64,000 nucleotides of DNA from Rebecca billardiae RCC1528 (Eukaryota > Haptophyta). The DNA is taken from assembly GCA_965240325.2 (NCBI GenBank), contig OZ251234.1:806001-870000 (forward strand), read 5' to 3'. Below are positions 60,992 to 64,000 of the stretch, piece after piece (the first letter of the stretch is position 1; each line of letters starts with the position of its first letter). A model generated the notes under the pieces. That model searched no databases, was not told the origin of the DNA, and was given only the letters and a program-made list of their open reading frames with translations. A program made the translations under genes and the position numbers.

Positions 60992-61928
60992 ATGTCAGCG
61001 CTGCACGGGCGACTCGCGTTCGCGCGGCGCGGGCGACGCGCGCGCGCACCTTGCCGTCGGCGAGGGCGGAGATGACGTTCCCGAGCGCGGAGAGCGAGCG
61101 GTTGATGTTCTGCGCCTCCGCAAGCGTCTGCCCCTCCGCGCCCGTCTGCCGCACCTTCTCGCACCCCGCGAGGTCGACGGCGTTCAGCAGGCCTTCCTTA
61201 GCGGAGCCATCCGGCAGCGTCGCGCGCACCACGAGCGAAAAGATCGAGTGTGAGCGCGAGGAGTGCTCGTTCATGCGCGTGGCGGAGACGGCGCGCGCGG
61301 CGTTGCCCAGCCGCACGAGCGAGAGCACCTCCGACTCCGAGCCGACGTACACCGTCGTCACGTCCTTGGCGAAGACGCCGCGCTCCGCCGACTCGGCAAT
61401 CTTGAGATTCTCCTTGGAAGGATCGAGCAGGTCGCGGACCTTCTCGTTGTAGATCTCGACGTACGAGCACGAGATGAGGTACGACGCGCCGCGCGTGTCC
61501 GATCGGATCGCGCTGAACACCTGCGCCGTCACGCGCGGCAGCACGCCCGCCGCGCCCGCGGCGGACACGTCGGAGACGTCCTGACCGTACATGGTGAAGG
61601 TCTTCCCGCTGCCCGTCTGCCCGTACGCCATGAAGGTGGCGTTGAAGCCCGAGCACACGTCGGCGGCGAGCGGCTCGGCCGCCTCAGCGTACACGTCCAG
61701 CTGGCTCGCGTCCGGGCCGAACACGTGGTCGAGCGTGAACTGCTCGCGCGCGCTGTCCGCGTCGAGCACGACGCGCCGAGACGACGCGTCGAGCTCGAGC
61801 CCGAGCACGTCCTCGGGGCGGCCGGCGGCCTCGCGCTCGGACGGCGGGCGGAAGCGGGCGACGACTCGCACGCTGCACGCCGTGGACGTCGAGCCGCCCG
61901 CAGTCGGCGGTGTGGTGCCCTTGGCCAT
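56180..61928 (-). CDS. Dual-motor kinesin: N-terminal kinesin-1-like and C-terminal kinesin-14-like motors on one polypeptide
   Basis: Exons 61928-61050, 60939-56839 and 56653-56180; 1,817 residues; both introns are phase 0 and GT-AG. The N-motor has P-loop GQTGSGKT (103-110), switch [10 protein letters not shown] (220-228), switch II DLAGCE (252-257), and [20 protein letters not shown] joined by splicing to [14 protein letters not shown], as in kinesin-1. A long Ala/Glu/Arg coiled coil with Pro/Gly-rich breaks follows; a 42-residue repeat occurs twice at about 1180-1307. The C-motor begins at [12 protein letters not shown] (about 1341), the neck-motor junction typical of kinesin-14. It has GQTGAGKT (1429-1436), SSRSH, DLAGAE (1620-1625), and VRALAQK joined to [15 protein letters not shown]. 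The end of motor 1, the coil and most of motor 2 share one uninterrupted 4.1-kb exon, so they should be one protein. Kinesin-1 walks to microtubule plus ends and kinesin-14 to minus ends. The last ~80 residues are Arg/Ala-rich and uncertain. Confidence 0.85.
56654..56838 (-). other. Intron 2 of the dual-motor kinesin (185 nt)
   Basis: Donor AAG|GTGCGC and acceptor GCCGCAG|GAG. Splicing rejoins the conserved [15 protein letters not shown] of the C-terminal motor in phase 0. Without splicing the frame stops at 56761. Confidence 0.85.
60940..61049 (-). other. Intron 1 of the dual-motor kinesin (110 nt)
   Basis: Donor AAG|GTGCGC (same as intron 2) and acceptor GGTTCAG|CCG. It restores the kinesin core [17 protein letters not shown] in phase 0. 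It contains a (GCC)n run. Confidence 0.88.
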
Positions 61929-62346
61929 TGCGCCGTCCCCACACGCAACGTCGACGCGGATGTGACGGCCGCGAGCGCCGAACCTGTCGAGGCCAATTCA
62001 AACTTCGATGCGCGCGCAGAGGTGGCCGCCCGGACGCGAGAGCTCGCCCACGGACCTTGGCGGGGTGGCTTGGAAGAGGGTAGCTGAGCGCACGATCTCG
62101 AGATTTCGCCGCTTCCGGCAGCCGCTGCGTAGCGGTGCCGCTCGCACGCGAGCCCAGCCCTCGCCGAGCGGCCTCTAAGATTGCTGACTGAGAGTGGCAG
62201 CGCCGCACAGAGCGCGGTTGGCATCGAAGGGCGTCAGCAACTCGCCGCGAGCGACCGCCAGTGGCACCGGGCCAGCAAGTGGCGCGCTCAGTCGCAGGCG
62301 CGAGTCGAGCCCTCGCTGCGCACGCACGCGCGCACGCACGCGCGCG
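61929..62346. promoter_or_regulatory. Divergent intergenic region between the kinesin and HDAC genes
   Basis: 418 bp separate the two start codons, which face away from each other, so the region must hold both promoters or a shared one. No TATA box is evident. The 25-nt motif seen upstream of the secreted-enzyme genes is absent. Confidence 0.5.
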
Positions 62347-64000
62347 ATGGGCGACCGCAGCGCCGTCCCGCTGGACCCGCTTCCCGATGCGCTCCCGCTC
62401 GCCGACACCTTCGTCCCGCCGCCGCCGATCAGCGTGCCCACGAGCGCTCACGCGGAGCGCGCCGAGAAGCGCGCCGTGCTCTTCACCGCCGCCGAGGATG
62501 GCTCGGGCGCGCCCGCGTTGAAGCGGCTTCGGCCGCTGCAGCTGGACACGGAGCTCGCGCTGATCGAGTCAGGCGCCACCGTCGACTCGCCCTTCGCGCC
62601 GACCACGCCGGCGACGACCAAGGCGCGGCGTCGCACGCCGCTGCACGAGGCCATCGTGGCGGCGTCCGAGTCGGCGGTCGCCGCGGCGCTCGAGGTGGCG
62701 GCGAGCGTGCCCTCCGTGCTTGACGCGAAGGACGAGCACGGGCACACGCCGCTGATCACCGCCGCCAGCCTCGAGGCCTCCGACGGCCTCCCGGCGCGGC
62801 TCGTGCGCATGCTGCTCGAGCGCGGCGCGAGCGCCGACACATCCGACGAGAGCGGGTACACGGCGATGCACTGGGCGGCGGCGCTGGGCCACGTGGGCGT
62901 GGTGCAGCTGCTCGCCGAGTCGAGCGCGCCGCTCGAGGCGCGCTCGAACGCGGGCGAGACGCCGCTCCACCGCGCCAGCCGGCTCGGCCACGCCGAGTGC
63001 GTGCGCGCCCTCGTGCGCGCGGGCGCGGACGTGCGCGCCCGCTCGCGGCGTTCCGAGGGCGCCGTGGAGGTGGCGGGGTGCTTCGAGGGGCGCGTGAACC
63101 CGAAGCTGCGGCAGAGCACGCTGCGCGCGCTCGTGCAGTGCGCGCCCGTGCTGCGCACCCTCGTCCTCTCGCACCCGGACTGCCAGCTGCACGCCACGCG
63201 GCCCGGCCACCAGGAGGCGCCGGGGAGAATCGGCGCGATCATGTCCAAGCTCACCTCCGCGCGCATCTTCGACAAGAGCGAGCTGAGCTGCCAGGCGGAG
63301 TTCGAGCCGGCGACGCGCGAGGCGCTGCTGCGCGTGCACTCCGCCGGCTACGTCGACTCGGTCTTCACCCTCGCCGCCTCGCTCGAGCGGCACCGGCTGA
63401 GCGCGCCGGTCGCCTTCACCCCGCACGTGCAGCACGCGCACGCGGCCGGCGCGTCGCCCAACGGCGAGCTGGCGGGCGGCGGCGGCGGCGGCGGCGGGCG
63501 GCGCGGGGGCGAGCAGGCCGCGCGCGGCTTCGACGTCCAGGCCTACGCCGCCGAGCTCGCCAAGCTCCACGCGCGGGAGGCCGAGGCACTCGCCGCCGCC
63601 GAGCCGCCGCCGCCGGCCCGCGCCGGTGACAAGCCGTCTGCAAGCGCTGGGCGGCGTACCGCCTTGCACCCGGCCCTGGCCGACGGGCCGACGGCGAACG
63701 CGGGCAGGCGCGCCGCGGCGAACGCAGCGCGCAACGCCGAGCGGCAGGGCGGGCAGACCGCGCAGACCGGCACGCCGCCCCCGCCCGGCGGCGAGGCGGG
63801 CAGCTCGGGCGCGGCCAAGGCTGCGGGCGACATGCTGGCCCCCAGCGCCCCGGCCGCGCGCGCGGCGAGCGGCGCGCCGGGCACGGAGGACAGGCGCTCG
63901 GAGTGCGGCGGCGCCGGCGCGGCTGCCGCGCGAACCGACGCCAAGGACGAGCCGCCCGCGATGCCGCAGCTCATGTCGCAGGTCTCCTCCGACACGTCCT
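62347..64000 (+). CDS. Ankyrin-repeat histone deacetylase (5' part, runs off the window)
   Basis: 551 complete codons, open to the window edge. Start chosen at the first ATG (MGDRSAVPLDPLPDALPLAD). Three to four ankyrin repeats at about 97-235 are marked by TPLHEAIVAA, TPLITAASLE, TAMHWAAALGHVGVVQLL and TPLHRASRLGHAECVRALV. The start of an arginase/deacetylase-fold HDAC domain follows: LVLSHPDCQLHATRPGHQ (from about 273), APGRIGAIMSKL, then ATREALLRVHSAGYVDSV (to about 339), as in class II HDACs, which remove acetyl groups from lysines. An Ala/Gly/Pro-rich insertion (about 360-551) comes next. The catalytic His/Asp residues would lie beyond the window. Ankyrin repeats probably serve as a targeting or partner-binding module. 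Confidence 0.75.
   Translation, partial: MGDRSAVPLDPLPDALPLADTFVPPPPISVPTSAHAERAEKRAVLFTAAEDGSGAPALKRLRPLQLDTELALIESGATVDSPFAPTTPATTKARRRTPLHEAIVAASESAVAAALEVAASVPSVLDAKDEHGHTPLITAASLEASDGLPARLVRMLLERGASADTSDESGYTAMHWAAALGHVGVVQLLAESSAPLEARSNAGETPLHRASRLGHAECVRALVRAGADVRARSRRSEGAVEVAGCFEGRVNPKLRQSTLRALVQCAPVLRTLVLSHPDCQLHATRPGHQEAPGRIGAIMSKLTSARIFDKSELSCQAEFEPATREALLRVHSAGYVDSVFTLAASLERHRLSAPVAFTPHVQHAHAAGASPNGELAGGGGGGGGRRGGEQAARGFDVQAYAAELAKLHAREAEALAAAEPPPPARAGDKPSASAGRRTALHPALADGPTANAGRRAAANAARNAERQGGQTAQTGTPPPPGGEAGSSGAAKAAGDMLAPSAPAARAASGAPGTEDRRSECGGAGAAAARTDAKDEPPAMPQLMSQVSSDTS

Noticed and set aside
56761-61164. Reading the C-terminal motor exon as a separate, independent gene starting at an internal ATG
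   Set aside because: The exon begins with [14 protein letters not shown], the second part of the N-terminal motor, joined in phase 0 by a good GT-AG intron. A separate start would leave that motor without its microtubule-binding end. It is kept only as a refutation route.

Overview
The window is a piece of nuclear DNA from a eukaryote. The evidence is kinesin genes with GT-AG introns, a histone deacetylase gene, secreted-protein genes without operons, and several classes of retrotransposon and DNA transposon. Base composition is strongly GC-rich, with long GCGCGC stretches and Ala/Arg/Pro/Gly-rich reading frames in every frame. Together with compact introns (110 and 185 nt), Ty1/copia and DIRS-type elements and secreted glycan-modifying enzymes, this suggests a GC-rich protist, most likely a microalga (haptophyte-like is my guess; the species cannot be fixed from sequence alone).

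Layout. 0.1-1.8 kb: 3' half of a DIRS-type tyrosine-recombinase retrotransposon (minus strand). 2.28-2.79 kb: 517-bp pure purine minisatellite. 5.0-6.2 kb: secreted SGNH/TBL-like esterase or acetyltransferase gene. 6.36-13.19 kb: giant foldback structure whose arms hold 214-bp tandem repeats in opposite orientation. 14.6-15.2 and 19.6-20.8 kb: two copies of a long-TIR element with 7-bp target duplications. 16.2-17.2 kb: secreted FkbM-like methyltransferase gene. 22.6-30.95 kb: complete Copia element (Copia1) with 506-bp LTRs, a MYND-like zinc finger in its gag, a broken RNase H end, and a 1,274-bp DNA transposon inside its 3' LTR. 31.3-35.0 kb: gag-only LTR element related to Copia1. 35.39-42.79 kb: third Copia element (Copia3, minus strand) inserted into a DNA-transposon end and carrying a canonical -1 slippery heptamer. 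42.9-44.6 kb: secreted polysaccharide pyruvyltransferase-like gene. 44.8-49.6 kb: three foldback hairpins and gene remnants. 51.5-55.7 kb: two near-identical ~2-kb copies of a decayed element. 56.2-61.9 kb: a two-intron gene predicted to encode a kinesin with a motor domain at each end. 62.3-64.0 kb: divergently transcribed ankyrin-repeat histone deacetylase, cut by the window edge.

How it works together. Host genes sit as islands in nested mobile DNA. Three intronless secreted enzymes (SGNH/TBL-like, FkbM-like, pyruvyltransferase-like) would fit modification of surface or secreted glycans. Two of them share a 25-nt motif at a similar distance and in the same orientation upstream of the start codon. 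Copia1 and the gag-only element look like an autonomous/non-autonomous pair. The standout is the predicted 1,817-residue dual-motor kinesin: an N-terminal kinesin-1-like motor and a C-terminal kinesin-14-like motor, joined by a long Ala-rich coiled coil on one 4.1-kb exon.
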